Assembly (NCBI GenBank): GCA_016938875.1
Contig: JAFGTV010000061.1
Location: 1-54,459 of the forward strand
Length of the DNA stretch: 54,459 nt
From: Paracoccaceae bacterium
GTDB taxonomy: Bacteria; Pseudomonadota; Alphaproteobacteria; Rhodobacterales; Rhodobacteraceae
Direction of reading: 5' to 3'
Under the pieces are notes generated by a model. The model ran no database searches and was not told the origin of the DNA. It saw nothing but the letters and a program-made list of their open reading frames with translations. Each line of letters opens with the position of its first letter. Position 1 is the first letter of the stretch. The position numbers and the translations under genes are program-made. Positions 8,390-18,520 of the stretch are shown one piece after another.

Positions 8390-9029
8390 GAACAGGATGG
8401 TCGCCCGCGCCGCCCGCGAAATCGCGCCGGGCATGGTGGTGAACCTGGGGATCGGGTTGCCGACCAAGGTGGTCGACCACCTCGACCCGGATCTTTCGGT
8501 GTGTCTGCATACCGAGAACGGGTTATCGGGGATTGGCCCGACGCTGCCGCCCGAATGCGCCAACAGCAATCTGATCGACGCGGGCGGCGCCTATGTCTCG
8601 ACCGTGCCGGGATCTGCCTTTTTCGACAGTGCGGTCAGCTTTGCGCTGGTGCGCTCGGGGCGGCTTGATCTCACCATGTTGGGCGCCTTCGAGGTTTCGC
8701 AATCGGGGGATCTGGCCAACTGGAAAATCCCCGGCAGGTTCTCTCCGGGCGCGGGCGGCGGCATTGAACTGGCCCAAAAGGCGCGCCGCGTCGTGGTGCT
8801 GACCACCCACACCGATCGCGCCGGCAACCCAAAGCTAAAGGATACCTGCACCCTGCCGATCACCGCGCGGGGCTGTGTGGCGCGTATTTTCACCGACATG
8901 GCCGTGATCGACGTCACGCCCGCGGGATTTGCGCTGATCGAACTGGCCCACGGGGTAAGCGCGGCCGAGGTATGCGCGGCGACCGGCGCGGCGCTGGCCC
9001 TGCCCCGTGGCGACATCCCAACCTTTTGA
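8376..9029 (+). CDS. 3-oxoacid CoA-transferase-type, subunit B
   Basis: The 217-residue beta subunit carries the catalytic Glu in LHTENGLSGIGP (the S/T-ENG signature) and the VNLGIGLPT N-terminal block. The end IELAHGVSAAEVCAATG is typical of AtoA/PcaJ/ScoB proteins. I chose TTG 8376, which has GAGGAA 7 bases upstream and gives the family-like N-terminus SDARNRMVARAAREI. An ATG at 8397 is the alternative. It forms the active heteromer with the subunit encoded at 7697. Confidence 0.88.
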   Translation: MSDARNRMVARAAREIAPGMVVNLGIGLPTKVVDHLDPDLSVCLHTENGLSGIGPTLPPECANSNLIDAGGAYVSTVPGSAFFDSAVSFALVRSGRLDLTMLGAFEVSQSGDLANWKIPGRFSPGAGGGIELAQKARRVVVLTTHTDRAGNPKLKDTCTLPITARGCVARIFTDMAVIDVTPAGFALIELAHGVSAAEVCAATGAALALPRGDIPTF

Positions 9030-9037
9030 GAAAGCTG

Positions 9038-10330
9038 ATGGATCAAACCCTGCAAACCCGTCTTATCAATGCCGTTGACGCCGCTTTCGACGATCAGATC
9101 GCGTTTCTGTGCGAACTCACCGCGCATCCCTCGACGCGCGGCAACGAGCAGAGCGCGCAGGACTTCATGGCCGACGCACTGGCGGGCCGGGGCTATGAGG
9201 TCGACCGCTGGCGGATCGACGTGGACGAAATCCGCCATATGCCGGGATTCTCGCCGGTTCTTACCCCCTATGATGACGCCGTGAACGTGGTCGGCATCCA
9301 CCGCAGCCGCACAGGGACGGGCCGCTCGCTGATCCTCAACGGTCATGTCGATGTCGTGCCCGAGGGGCCGCTGGATATGTGGGACAGCCCCCCCTTTGCG
9401 CCCCATGTGGCCGACGGCTGGGTCTATGGGCGCGGCGCGGGGGATATGAAGGCCGGGCTTGCCTCCAACCTCTTTGCGCTGGATGCCTTGCGGCGCGTTG
9501 GCCTGGCCCCTGCGGCGGACGTGTTCTTTCAGTCGGTGGTCGAGGAGGAATGCACCGGCAATGGCGCGCTGGCCTGTCTTGCACGCGGCTATAGGGCCGA
9601 CGCGGCGCTGATCCCCGAACCCTTTGCCGAAACCCTGGTGACCGCCCAGCTGGGTGTGCTGTGGTTCCAGGTGCACCTGAAGGGGCTGCCGACGCATGTG
9701 GCCTATGCCGGCAGCGGCGCCAACGCGATCGAGGCCGCGGTCCCGCTCATCTCGGCGCTGCACGAGATGGAGGCACGCTGGAACGCCCCCGAAAACCGCA
9801 GCCCCGGCTACGCGCATATGGACCACGCGCTGAACCTCAATATCGGCAAGATCGAAGGCGGCGATTGGGCCAGCTCGGTGCCTGCATGGTGTGTCTTTGA
9901 TGTGCGCATGGCGATCTTTCCGGGTCAGAGCATCGAGGCGGCCAAGGCCGAAATCGAGGCGGTGCTGATGGCGGCGGCCCGGGACAACACATTTTTGAAG
10001 AATGCGCTTCCGCAGATCGTCTATCACGGCTTTCAGGCCGAGGGGTACGCGCTGTCCGATGACCGGGGCGACACCGCCGCCGCCGCCATCGGCGCCCTTG
10101 AGGCGGCCCATGGCACCGTCACCGGTGGCGTGCTGGACCGTGCCGCGATTACCGCCACCACCGATGCGCGCTTCTTTGGCCTTTATGCCGATACGCCCGC
10201 GTTGGTCTACGGCCTGCGCGCCGAGGCGATCCACGGCTTCAACGAGCGGGTCGAGATCGAAAGCATGCGGCGTGTGACGCAGACCACCGCGCTGTTCATC
10301 GCCGACTGGTGCGGCACCGAAGACATCTGA
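9038..10330 (+). CDS. M20 family metallopeptidase-like deacylase (ArgE/DapE/ACY1 type)
   Basis: This 430-residue zinc hydrolase probably cleaves an N-acyl amide. Metal and catalytic residues are visible in [11 protein letters not shown] (first His and the following Asp), [10 protein letters not shown] (bridging Asp) and [10 protein letters not shown] (catalytic Glu-Glu). The mid-protein dimerisation domain includes [20 protein letters not shown] 9038 has GAGAAAG just upstream. Inside an operon for amino acid uptake and beta-oxidation-like cleavage, it suggests that the imported compound, or a form of it, carries an N-acyl group. The true dapE is a separate gene at 33469. Confidence 0.88.
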   Translation: MDQTLQTRLINAVDAAFDDQIAFLCELTAHPSTRGNEQSAQDFMADALAGRGYEVDRWRIDVDEIRHMPGFSPVLTPYDDAVNVVGIHRSRTGTGRSLILNGHVDVVPEGPLDMWDSPPFAPHVADGWVYGRGAGDMKAGLASNLFALDALRRVGLAPAADVFFQSVVEEECTGNGALACLARGYRADAALIPEPFAETLVTAQLGVLWFQVHLKGLPTHVAYAGSGANAIEAAVPLISALHEMEARWNAPENRSPGYAHMDHALNLNIGKIEGGDWASSVPAWCVFDVRMAIFPGQSIEAAKAEIEAVLMAAARDNTFLKNALPQIVYHGFQAEGYALSDDRGDTAAAAIGALEAAHGTVTGGVLDRAAITATTDARFFGLYADTPALVYGLRAEAIHGFNERVEIESMRRVTQTTALFIADWCGTEDI

Positions 10331-10344
10331 GCAGGACACCCCCA

Positions 10345-11520
10345 ATGCGCCAAGCCGTCATCGTCTCTACCGCCCGCACGCCGATCGGCAAGGCCTATCG
10401 CGGGGCGTTCAATAACCTCGAAGGGCCCAGCCTGGCCGCCCATGCAGTTCGCGCCGCCGTCGCGCGGGCAGGGCTAGAGGGGGGCGAGATCGAGGATGCC
10501 GTATTTGGGGCGGCGCTTACCCAGGGCTCTACCGGTGTCAACGTCGCGCGCCACATCGCCCAGGCCTCGGGCCTGCCCGATGGCGTTGCGGGCGTGACCG
10601 TGGATCGGCAATGCGCCTCAGGGCTGAACGCGCTGGCCATCGCCGGGCATATGGTTGCGCATGAAGGGGCGGCCGTGGCGCTGGCCGGCGGGCTTGAGAG
10701 CATCTCGCTCGTGCAGGAAAGCCACTGGAACGACTACCGATACCGCGACCCCAGCGTTCGCGACGGGTATTACTTGTCGATGCTGGAAACCGCCGAGGTC
10801 GTGGCCGAACGCCATGGTGTCAGCCGCCAGGCGCAAGACGCCTATGCGCTGGAAAGCCAGGCGCGCACCGCGCGGGCACAGGCGGACGGCCTGTTCGCCG
10901 ACGAGATCATCCCCGTAGAGGCGGTCAAACTGGTAAAGGACAAGGCCACTGGCCAGATCCACGAGCAAGCGACACGGCTTGAGGCCGATGAATGCAATCG
11001 CCCCGGCACCACCGCCGAGGGGTTGGCCAGCCTCGTCCCGGTTTTGGGCCAGGGCAAGACCGTCACCGCAGGCAATGCCAGCCAGCTTTCGGACGGCGCG
11101 GCGGCGCTTGTGGTCATGGAGGCCGGCGAGGCGTCACGGCGCGGGCTGCAACCGTTGGGGGCCCTGCGCAGCTTTGTCGTTGCCGGTGTCGCCCCCGAGG
11201 AAATGGGGATCGGACCGGTGGTGGCCATCCCGCGCCTTCTGGGGCGCGCGGGGCTCAGGATCAGCGACATAGACCTGTGGGAGATCAACGAGGCCTTCGC
11301 CGCCCAACTGGTCTATTGCCGCGACCAGCTGGAGATCATGCCCGATCGGTTGAACGTCAACGGCGGGGCCATCTCGATCGGCCATCCCTATGGCATGTCG
11401 GGGGCGCGCATGGCAGGCCATATCTTGCGCGAGGGGCATCGGCGCGGCGCACGCTGGGGGGTCGTTTCGATGTGCGTCGGCGGGGGCCAGGGTGCGGCAG
11501 GATTGTTCGAAATATTCTGA
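10345..11520 (+). CDS. Acetyl-CoA acyltransferase (thiolase)
   Basis: This 391-residue thiolase II-type enzyme splits 3-oxoacyl-CoA with CoA. The nucleophilic Cys lies in [16 protein letters not shown] near residue 88. The His and second Cys blocks are [17 protein letters not shown] and [15 protein letters not shown]. The second block reads GMSGAR where most thiolases have GxTGAR, a minor difference. It is the last gene of the operon begun at 3252 and supplies the thiolytic end of the proposed pathway. Confidence 0.92.
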   Translation: MRQAVIVSTARTPIGKAYRGAFNNLEGPSLAAHAVRAAVARAGLEGGEIEDAVFGAALTQGSTGVNVARHIAQASGLPDGVAGVTVDRQCASGLNALAIAGHMVAHEGAAVALAGGLESISLVQESHWNDYRYRDPSVRDGYYLSMLETAEVVAERHGVSRQAQDAYALESQARTARAQADGLFADEIIPVEAVKLVKDKATGQIHEQATRLEADECNRPGTTAEGLASLVPVLGQGKTVTAGNASQLSDGAAALVVMEAGEASRRGLQPLGALRSFVVAGVAPEEMGIGPVVAIPRLLGRAGLRISDIDLWEINEAFAAQLVYCRDQLEIMPDRLNVNGGAISIGHPYGMSGARMAGHILREGHRRGARWGVVSMCVGGGQGAAGLFEIF

Positions 11521-11948
11521 CGGGCGCACCGTTTTCCACAGCGACGGGGTGCGAATGCGCCATCGGTCCGACCCGTCACCCCGGACCCGCTGAACCGATC
11601 CGCTTGCGCCCCCCGCCGCGCAGACGATCGGTCGCAAAGCGGGCGACATGCCGACGCTCACGGCACACCGCCTGCCACGTCCCGCGATCCCCTGACCGAT
11701 GCACAAGGGCGCCACCAGCACGCCGCCTTTCACCCCCTGTGGCGACAAAACTTTCGGCACGGCTGTGGCCGCCGCAGTCAGGGCATGGGCGCGATATCCG
11801 CCCGATGGGGCTATGGATGCGACGCGTGGCCTTGCCGTGATGGCTTTCGCACGGGCCGGATCAAATCAAATTCAATGAATAACCGGTATCGGTCCCGTCC
11901 CCCAAGGGGACAGCACCGAAGATGTCGGCCCGATACCCTTGATTTTAC
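11521..11948. other. Gene-free region between the catabolic operon and tRNA-Pro
   Basis: This 428-base gap has no frame with protein-like composition. Its last 65 bases hold a nested palindrome (11885-11937) close to the tRNA. The stretch at 11860-11890 is locally AT-richer (AAATCAAATTCAATGAATAA). Confidence 0.5.
11885..11937 (-). terminator. Nested inverted repeats downstream of tRNA-Pro, probable terminator structure
   Basis: GGTATCGG (11885-11892) is complementary to CCGATACC (11930-11937). Inside them GTCCCC (11897-11902) pairs with GGGGAC (11906-11911) across a 3-base loop. For the minus-strand tRNA this lies 12 bases after the CCA end and is followed by an A/T-rich stretch (GGTTATTCATTGAATTT). 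For plus-strand transcripts TTGATTTTA follows, so it may also end readthrough from the thiolase operon. Confidence 0.45.
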
Positions 11949-12025
11949 TGGTCGGAGTGAGAGGATTCGAACCTCCGGCCCCTGCCTCCCGAAGACAGTG
12001 CTCTACCAGGCTGAGCTACACTCCG
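11949..12025 (-). tRNA. tRNA-Pro (CGG anticodon)
   Basis: The minus strand reads a complete 77-base cloverleaf. The acceptor CGGAGTG pairs with CACTCCG, the D arm contains TAGCTCAGCCTGGTAGAGCA, and the anticodon stem CTGTC/GGCAG encloses TTCGGGA with anticodon CGG. The T arm is GGAGGTTCGAATCCTC. Discriminator A and an encoded CCA (11949-11951) follow. It decodes CCG proline codons, which are common in this GC-rich genome. Confidence 0.97.
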
Positions 12026-12071
12026 ACCGAGTGGGTGCGGATTACAGCGCGGCGCGGGGTTTGGCAAGGGG

Positions 12072-13022
12072 TCAATCCTGCGCCTCTTCAGCCCGCAGAA
12101 GCGCGGGGTCGGGCGCCATGCCGGGCCGGTCGGTGGCGTGCAGCGCGGGCTGGGTTTGCGAGACATGCGCCCGCCCCTCGCGCAGGAACACCGCCAGCCC
12201 GCTGGCCGCGATCACGCATGACCCCAACAGCGTCGCGCCATCGGGCGTTTCGCCGAAGAAAACCAGGCCCAGCGCCACCGCCCAGAGCATCTGGGAATAC
12301 TGCATCGGGGCGACCACCACCGCCTCGGCCGCGCGATACGCCGCGATCAACAGCGTCATCGCCAACAGCGCGCCCCCCGCCACCAGCGCCATGCCGCCCA
12401 GGTGCGGCAGCGACATCGGACGATAGACCAGCGGCAAAAGGGCCCCCATCACCAGCGTGTTGGCCAGCATCGGGTACAGCAACAGCACGACCGTGCGTTC
12501 CTGGTTGCCGATCTTGCGCATGATGACCGCGACCAACGCGCCACTGACCGCCGCCACCAGCGCGGCGAGATGACCCAGGCTCAGGTCCACGCCGCCCCCC
12601 GGGCGCAGCACGATCAGCACCCCCACCATGCCCAGTGCCACCGCCGCCCAGCGGCGCGGCCCCACCCGTTCGCCCAGGATCGGCACCGACAGCGCGGTGA
12701 TGATCAGCGGCGTGGCAAAGATGATCGCATAGGTCTGCGCCAGCGGGATCGTGGAAAAGGCATAGAATGCGCTCAGCATGGTGGACATCACCGCGACGGT
12801 GCGCAGCGCACTCCAGCCCGGGCAACGGGGCCAAAGGCTGCCGCCGGCGCGGTCACGGATCAGGATCAGCGTGACCCAGGGAAACCCCAGCACCACTGTG
12901 AAAAACACGATCTGGATGGCGTCGTAATGGGCGCCCAGCGCCTTGACCACGGCATCATGCCAGGAAAAGACGGCAAAGCCCGCCAGGGCAAACCCGGCGC
13001 CCCGTAGATTGGCAGAAATCAT
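12072..13022 (-). CDS. DMT (drug/metabolite transporter) superfamily EamA-type exporter
   Basis: This 316-residue protein has about ten membrane helices in two homologous EamA halves. FATPLIITALSVPILGERVGPRRW (split around residue 110) and SQMLWAVALGLVFFGETPDG are the matching helix-end motifs of each half. It probably exports a metabolite or amino acid. A Glu/Asp-containing polar tail of about 35 residues follows the last helix. GGGGA upstream of ATG 13022 serves as ribosome-binding site. It lies between leuB and tRNA-Pro on the same strand; substrate unknown. Confidence 0.88.
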   Translation of the reverse strand: MISANLRGAGFALAGFAVFSWHDAVVKALGAHYDAIQIVFFTVVLGFPWVTLILIRDRAGGSLWPRCPGWSALRTVAVMSTMLSAFYAFSTIPLAQTYAIIFATPLIITALSVPILGERVGPRRWAAVALGMVGVLIVLRPGGGVDLSLGHLAALVAAVSGALVAVIMRKIGNQERTVVLLLYPMLANTLVMGALLPLVYRPMSLPHLGGMALVAGGALLAMTLLIAAYRAAEAVVVAPMQYSQMLWAVALGLVFFGETPDGATLLGSCVIAASGLAVFLREGRAHVSQTQPALHATDRPGMAPDPALLRAEEAQD

Positions 13023-13109
13023 CGGACCGTCCCCCGGATGATGGACGCGCCCAACCTTTCGCGAATGCGGCGCGCTGGCAAGTCCCGGCGCGCCGCGTTC
13101 GTCATGGGA

Positions 13110-14216
13110 TCAAAGGCTCGCGTCCAGCGCGGCCAGGATCGCGTCGCCCATTTCGGCCGTGCTGGCGGGGGTGTCGCCCTCGGCCTGCATCAGGTCGGCG
13201 GTGCGCACGCCGTCGGCCAGCACCTGTTCCACGGCCTTTTCCAGCCGCGTCGCCTCGTCCCCCTGATCAAAGGAATAGCGCAGCGCCATCGCAAAGCTGA
13301 GGATACAGGCAATCGGGTTGGCCTTGCCCTGCCCGGCGATATCGGGCGCGGAGCCGTGCACCGGTTCATACAGCGCCTTGGGCCGGCCATTGGCCATCGG
13401 CGCGCCCAGGCTGGCCGAGGGCAACATCCCCAGGCTGCCGGTCAGCATCGCCGCCACGTCCGACAGCAGGTCGCCGAACAGGTTGTCGGTCACGATCACG
13501 TCGAACTGCTTGGGCCAGCGGCACAGCTGCATGCCGCCCGCATCGGCATACATGTGGGTCAGCTCGACATCCGCGTATTCCTCGTCATGCACCTTTTGCA
13601 CGACTTCGCGCCACAGGATGCCCGACTCCATCACGTTGGCCTTCTCCATCGAGCAGACCTTGTTGCCGCGCCGCCGGGCCAATTCAAAGGCCGACCGCGC
13701 TACCCGCTCGATTTCCGATTCGGTATAGCGCTGGGTGTTGATGCCGACCCGCTCGTTGCCCTCTTCGAAGATGCCGCGCGGTTCGCCGAAATAGATGCCG
13801 CTGGTCAGTTCGCGCACGATCATGATGTCCAGCCCCGCCACCACGTCGCGTTTCAGCGAACTGAAATCGGCGAGCGCGTCGAAACACTGCGCCGGGCGCA
13901 GGTTGGCATAAAGGTCCATCTCCTTGCGCAGGCGCAGCAAGCCGCGCTCGGGCTTTACGCTGAAATCGAGGCTGTCGTATTTCGGACCGCCCACAGCCCC
14001 CAGCAGGACCGCGTCGACCTCTTGGGCCTTGGCCATGGTGGCATCGGACAGCGGTACGCCGTGCACGTCATAGGCGGCACCGCCCACCAGATCCTCGGTC
14101 ACGTCGAATTTCAGACCGCGCTTGGCCCCGAACCAGTCGATGATGCGGGTGACCTGGGCCATGACCTCGGGGCCGATGCCATCGCCGGGCAGGATCAGAA
14201 GAGAGGGGTTCGTCAT
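13110..14216 (-). CDS. leuB: 3-isopropylmalate dehydrogenase
   Basis: LeuB oxidatively decarboxylates 3-isopropylmalate to 2-oxoisocaproate in leucine synthesis. ATG 14216 gives 368 residues, the normal length, with AAGGAAAA upstream. The start [13 protein letters not shown], the substrate-binding [16 protein letters not shown] region, [11 protein letters not shown], and the cofactor region [20 protein letters not shown] (here LYEPVHG) all match. It is separated from leuCD (16484-18520) by two unrelated genes on the same strand. Confidence 0.97.
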   Translation of the reverse strand: MTNPSLLILPGDGIGPEVMAQVTRIIDWFGAKRGLKFDVTEDLVGGAAYDVHGVPLSDATMAKAQEVDAVLLGAVGGPKYDSLDFSVKPERGLLRLRKEMDLYANLRPAQCFDALADFSSLKRDVVAGLDIMIVRELTSGIYFGEPRGIFEEGNERVGINTQRYTESEIERVARSAFELARRRGNKVCSMEKANVMESGILWREVVQKVHDEEYADVELTHMYADAGGMQLCRWPKQFDVIVTDNLFGDLLSDVAAMLTGSLGMLPSASLGAPMANGRPKALYEPVHGSAPDIAGQGKANPIACILSFAMALRYSFDQGDEATRLEKAVEQVLADGVRTADLMQAEGDTPASTAEMGDAILAALDASL

Positions 14217-14275
14217 GGGCGTATTTTCCTTGTGCAAAAGGGGTGGCAAGGGCCTAGCCGCTCGCCCCCTCTGGG

Positions 14276-15379
14276 TCAAGGCAGGGCGATATCCAGCCAC
14301 ACCAACCGGTGTCGCGAGGCAGTTGCGACCAGATCGGCGAGCGCGCCGTCCTCGGGCCAGACAACCCCTGACCCGAGCACCGCCAGGTCGGCAGAGGGCA
14401 GCACGTAGTCCACCCGCAGATTGCCCGGCCCGGCATCGTCCCAATCGGCGGTGTCCAGCGCCGGATCGCCCCGCTGCACCGTATTCGCGCCGCCCTGGAT
14501 CTGCGCCGCCGCAACGCCGCCACCGCTGCGCGGGGTCGGATCGACCAGGCGCAGATCGGCCAGCAGATCCACCATCGCCGCGCTGCGCCCGTCGCCGTCG
14601 GCGGGATCCAGGTTGGCATCACCCAGCACGACAAACCCTGCCTGTGGCGGCGGCGCCCCGCCCAGCGCGCCATCCAGGTAGAGCGACCACAGGCGCAGCT
14701 CGTCCCGGTTGCGCAGGCCGTTGCGATCCTCGGGGCCATCGAAAACCGGCGGGCTGGCGTGAAAGGCCAAGAGATGCAGCACCGTGTCACCCACCCGCAC
14801 CGGCACGTCCCAATGCCCGGTATCCGACAGCCGCTGCACCGCCTGCGCCTGGGCCGAGGGGAACGGACGGCCGTCGATGCGCGGCAGGGTGGCGCCGGGC
14901 AGATCGACCCATAACAGGCCCGAGAAATCCCGCGCCGCGCTGTCCTCTATCGGATAGCGCGACAGGATCGCCATGCCGTCCTGCCCCGTGAAATAGCCAA
15001 AGCCCTGGGCATCGCCCGGCCCGCCCGTGCGCCCGTCGCCGTCCAGGTCCAGCCCGGTGCGCAGCCCGGTATTGGGGGGCAGTGCAAAAAGGTAAGGATA
15101 GTCCAGATCGCGCCGCCGCAGCAGGTCCGCCAGCGCGGCCAGGGCCAGCCCGTCCATGTCGTAATCGATGCCCTGCAACAGCACGATGTCGGGCCGCGCC
15201 GCGACGATCACCGCGACAATGGCCTGCACCTGGGGATCTTTGCCACCCGATATATCGCGCAGCAGCAGGCCCGGCCCCTTGCGGGAAAGTTCGGTGTTGT
15301 AAGTGGCCAGACGCAGCACATCCGCGCTGGCCATCCCGGCGGCCAGCGCCAGGATGACGGCGATCAGGCTGGCGCGAAT
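14276..15379 (-). CDS. Endonuclease/exonuclease/phosphatase family protein, probably secreted
   Basis: This is an EEP-fold hydrolase. LRLATYNTE near the N-terminus, [10 protein letters not shown] (where many members have LQEVD), [26 protein letters not shown] and LRVDYVLPS give the metal-binding and catalytic pattern. A signal peptide ([19 protein letters not shown]) is in frame, but no ATG, GTG or TTG precedes it. The only plausible initiator is ATT at 15379, with GAGGG 6 bases upstream; ATG 15334 would cut the signal off. It overlaps the end of the membrane-protein gene. Substrate unknown. Confidence 0.8.
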   Translation of the reverse strand: MRASLIAVILALAAGMASADVLRLATYNTELSRKGPGLLLRDISGGKDPQVQAIVAVIVAARPDIVLLQGIDYDMDGLALAALADLLRRRDLDYPYLFALPPNTGLRTGLDLDGDGRTGGPGDAQGFGYFTGQDGMAILSRYPIEDSAARDFSGLLWVDLPGATLPRIDGRPFPSAQAQAVQRLSDTGHWDVPVRVGDTVLHLLAFHASPPVFDGPEDRNGLRNRDELRLWSLYLDGALGGAPPPQAGFVVLGDANLDPADGDGRSAAMVDLLADLRLVDPTPRSGGGVAAAQIQGGANTVQRGDPALDTADWDDAGPGNLRVDYVLPSADLAVLGSGVVWPEDGALADLVATASRHRLVWLDIALP

Positions 15380-16236
15380 GCCGGACCCTCGGAAGGGGCG
15401 GCGCGGCGGCGCTGTTCGCGGATCATATCGGCAATGCGACCGATCGCGATGCCACGCATGAACAGGCTGGCAGGAAGCAGGGCCCATGCAGAGATCGTCC
15501 AGATCAGGGTTTGCGGATTGGTCAACGAGAACGGGTCGAAGAGCGCCGTTGACGACTTTATGACCACCGGGATCACGAAGGGCAGAACGAAACCCAACGC
15601 CACGTTGAACCGCGCATCGCGCGACAGCCGCTCGACCACGTCGCCCCCCGCGGTGGGATCGAAGGTCGGCAGATTGACCCAGACATTGAACGCCCCGTTG
15701 CGCGACGGCCAGCCATTCACCCGCGCGGCAATCACGAAAAGCGCCAGCGACAAGAGCGAGATCAGATACGCCATCCCGGCCGAAATGCTGACCAGTTGCA
15801 CCAGCGCAGGCGGTGCATCCGCCGGAAGCAGGAGCGAGAAAAGCCGCACGGGGCTGTAGGGAAAGTCGATGGCCTGGGCGATCAGCACGCCGATGGCCCG
15901 CGCGAATTCGGAACTCGGGGTCGGGTCGAACTCTCCACGGCAGATCAACGTCAGGACCAGAACGGTCAGGAACATCGACAGAAAGCGGATGCGGTTGAAC
16001 GGCGGCGCATCCCGAAACTCGACCAGGCCGGGATAGGTCGCGGAATATTCGAACCCCGTCAGCAGGGCCGCAAAGATACACAGCAAGACGACGATCTGGG
16101 TCACGTCCCGAGAGACATCGGGCAACAGCAGGGACGGCGTCGCGATCAGCAACACCACCAACATTGCGCGCACGATGGCGCCGGTCATTCGTGTCACCAC
16201 GTCCCTTGCCCCTTGATTCGACCCCGCGCGCTTCAT
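15364..16236 (-). CDS. Conserved hypothetical membrane protein
   Basis: This 290-residue protein has about six hydrophobic segments (for example AIVRAMLVVLLIATPSLLL, FLSMFLTVLVLTLIC, SAGMAYLISLLSLALFVIAA and the last near LIWTISAWALLPASLFM), an Arg-rich end and no enzymatic motif I recognise. Its 3' end overlaps the phosphatase-family gene by 16 bases if that gene starts at ATT 15379, so the two probably act together. It is flanked by leuD and leuB on the same strand, a neighbourhood I recall from other Rhodobacteraceae. Function unknown. Confidence 0.75.
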   Translation of the reverse strand: MKRAGSNQGARDVVTRMTGAIVRAMLVVLLIATPSLLLPDVSRDVTQIVVLLCIFAALLTGFEYSATYPGLVEFRDAPPFNRIRFLSMFLTVLVLTLICRGEFDPTPSSEFARAIGVLIAQAIDFPYSPVRLFSLLLPADAPPALVQLVSISAGMAYLISLLSLALFVIAARVNGWPSRNGAFNVWVNLPTFDPTAGGDVVERLSRDARFNVALGFVLPFVIPVVIKSSTALFDPFSLTNPQTLIWTISAWALLPASLFMRGIAIGRIADMIREQRRRAAPSEGPAFAPA

Positions 16237-16404
16237 GTCAGCGCCGCCGTGTCGGATGATTTCCGCTTATGGTTGCGGGTTGCCATACCTGTGCCCCGTT
16301 TTTGCCCAGATTCACGTCGTCCATCAATATCTGGTTAAGGTTAACGATTCCTTTAGGGCATTTTCGTGGAAGAACTGTCGCCACATTGCATCAATACCGA
16401 AGCG

Positions 16405-16431
16405 AAAACGGGCCGCCCGATCGGGCGGCCC
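16405..16431 (-). terminator. Rho-independent terminator after leuD
   Basis: GGGCCGCCC and GGGCGGCCC (16410-16431) form a perfect 9-bp stem around GATC. On the minus strand, the direction of leuCD, the stem is followed by GTTTTCGC. It lies about 55 bases beyond the leuD stop, so it separates leuCD from the membrane-protein/phosphatase/leuB genes. Confidence 0.75.
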
Positions 16432-16483
16432 AACATCTTGTGATTGTGCCACTTGTGGGCACAATTCGCGGGAAAATCCCGAA

Positions 16484-17089
16484 TCAGACCCAGGGGCGGG
16501 ACTGCTCCATCTGCGACTCGAACCCGTCGATGGCGGCGGCCTTCTCCAGCGTCAGGCCGATATCGTCCAACCCTTCCAGCAGGCAATGCTTGCGGAACGG
16601 GTCCACGTCGAACGCGATCTCTTCGCCATCCGAGGTGAGGATGACCTGGTTTTCCAGATCCACCGTCATCCGCGCATTGGCGCCCTTTTCGGCATCTTTC
16701 ATCAGCACATCCACCTGCTCCTGCGGCAGGGCGATGGGCAGGATGCCGTTCTTGAAGCAGTTGTTGAAGAAGATGTCGGCAAAGCTGGGCGCGATGACAC
16801 AGCGGATGCCGAAATCCTTGATCGCCCAGGGCGCATGTTCGCGCGACGAGCCACAGCCGAAATTGTCGCCCGCGACCAGGATTTCTGCCGCGCGCCAGGC
16901 CGGCTGGTTCAGAACGAAATCGGGGTTCTCCGCGCCGGTGTCGTCATAGCGCATCTCGTCGAACAGGTTGACGCCCAGGCCGGTGCGCTTGATCGTTTTC
17001 AGGAACTGCTTGGGGATGATCATATCGGTGTCGATATTGACCAGCGGCAGGGGCGCCGCGATCCCGGTGATCTTGGTGAATTTGTCCAT
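16484..17089 (-). CDS. leuD: 3-isopropylmalate dehydratase small subunit
   Basis: The 201-residue LeuD subunit joins LeuC to isomerise 2-isopropylmalate to 3-isopropylmalate. Key blocks are [32 protein letters not shown] (swivel-domain substrate loop) and the IMP-like end [18 protein letters not shown]. It starts 12 bases after leuC ends, in one operon. The terminator at 16405-16431 follows. Confidence 0.97.
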   Translation of the reverse strand: MDKFTKITGIAAPLPLVNIDTDMIIPKQFLKTIKRTGLGVNLFDEMRYDDTGAENPDFVLNQPAWRAAEILVAGDNFGCGSSREHAPWAIKDFGIRCVIAPSFADIFFNNCFKNGILPIALPQEQVDVLMKDAEKGANARMTVDLENQVILTSDGEEIAFDVDPFRKHCLLEGLDDIGLTLEKAAAIDGFESQMEQSRPWV

Positions 17090-17101
17090 TCCGGTATCTC
17101 C

Positions 17102-18520
17102 TCAGACCGTTTCGGCCATGAATTCGCGAATGTCGGTCAGGTGTCCGGTGACCCCCGCCGCCGCGGCCATCACCGGGCTCATCAGGTGGGTGCGCCCGCC
17201 GCGGCCCATGCGCCCCTCGAAGTTGCGGTTGCTGGTCGCCGCACAGCGTTCGCCGGGGGCCAGTTGATCGGGGTTCATGCCCAGGCACATCGAACAGCCC
17301 GCAAGGCGCCATTCAAAACCCGCATCGGTAAAGATCTGGTCCAGGCCCTCTTGCTCGGCCTGGGCACGCACCAGGCCAGAGCCGGGGACGACCATGCCGC
17401 GCACACCGGGGGCCAGCTTGCGTCCCTTGAGAACGCCAGCGGCGGCGCGCAGATCCTCGATCCGGCCATTGGTGCACGACCCGATAAAGACCGCGTCGAC
17501 CTTGATCTCGGTCAGCGGCGTTCCGGGGGTCAGCCCCATGTAGTCCAGCGACCGCTGCGCGGCCTCGGCCTTGCCACCGGAAAAATCGGCGGCGGCGGGC
17601 ACGGTGCCGGTGATCGGCAGCACATCCTCGGGCGAGGTGCCCCAGGTCACGACCGGCGCGATATCCTCGCCGCGGATGGTCACGACCTTGTCCCAATGGG
17701 CATCATCGTCGGAATAAAGCGTTTTCCACCAGGACAGCGCGGCTTCCCACTGGGCGCCCTTGGGCGCGTGGGGGCGGCCCATCACATAGTCGAACGTGGT
17801 CTGGTCCGGCGCGATCAAGCCCGCGCGTGCGCCGCCCTCGATCGCCATGTTGCAGACGGTCATGCGGCCCTCCATCGACAGTGACCGGATCGCCTCGCCG
17901 CAATATTCGATGACATAGCCGGTGCCGCCGGCGGTGCCGGTCTGCCCGATCACCGACAGGGTGATGTCCTTGGCGGTCACGCCGGGGGCCAGTTTCCCGG
18001 TGATCTCGACCTTCATGTTCTTGGACTTTTTCTGGATCAGGGTCTGGGTGGCCAGCACATGTTCCACCTCGGACGTGCCGATGCCGTGCGCCAGCGCCCC
18101 GAATGCGCCATGGGTCGCGGTGTGGCTGTCGCCGCACACGACCGTCATGCCCGGCAGGGTCCAGCCCTGTTCGGGGCCGACGATATGCACGATGCCCTGG
18201 CGCACGTCGGAAACCGGATAGTAGTTGATCCCGAAATCACGCGCGTTCTTGTCCAGCGCCTCGACCTGGATACGGCTTTCCTCGGTCATGTTGGCCACGA
18301 CCTCGCGGCCGGGCGTGGTGGGCACGTTGTGATCGGGCACGGCGATGGTCTTATCGGGGGCACGCACGGTGCGTCCGGTCATGCGCAGCCCCTCAAAGGC
18401 CTGCGGGCTGGTGACCTCGTGCACGAGGTGGCGGTCGATATACAGCAGGCAGGTACCGTCCTGGGCCTGATCGACCAGGTGGGCATCCCAAATCTTGTCA
18501 TAAAGCGTCTTGCCGGTCAT
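17102..18520 (-). CDS. leuC: 3-isopropylmalate dehydratase large subunit
   Basis: This 472-residue aconitase-family subunit carries the [4Fe-4S] cluster. The ligands are in [14 protein letters not shown] and [32 protein letters not shown] (here split by family convention) holds substrate-binding residues. GGAGAG lies just upstream of ATG 18520. It is the first gene of leuCD, divergent from the MscS channel across 232 bases that must hold the leu promoter; I see no leucine-rich leader peptide there. Confidence 0.97.
   Translation of the reverse strand: MTGKTLYDKIWDAHLVDQAQDGTCLLYIDRHLVHEVTSPQAFEGLRMTGRTVRAPDKTIAVPDHNVPTTPGREVVANMTEESRIQVEALDKNARDFGINYYPVSDVRQGIVHIVGPEQGWTLPGMTVVCGDSHTATHGAFGALAHGIGTSEVEHVLATQTLIQKKSKNMKVEITGKLAPGVTAKDITLSVIGQTGTAGGTGYVIEYCGEAIRSLSMEGRMTVCNMAIEGGARAGLIAPDQTTFDYVMGRPHAPKGAQWEAALSWWKTLYSDDDAHWDKVVTIRGEDIAPVVTWGTSPEDVLPITGTVPAAADFSGGKAEAAQRSLDYMGLTPGTPLTEIKVDAVFIGSCTNGRIEDLRAAAGVLKGRKLAPGVRGMVVPGSGLVRAQAEQEGLDQIFTDAGFEWRLAGCSMCLGMNPDQLAPGERCAATSNRNFEGRMGRGGRTHLMSPVMAAAAGVTGHLTDIREFMAETV

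Noticed and set aside
14276-16236. Frameshift splitting one gene into the membrane protein and the phosphatase-family protein
   Set aside because: The membrane protein ends naturally after its last helix and a basic tail, and the second protein begins with its own signal peptide, so two overlapping genes fit better.
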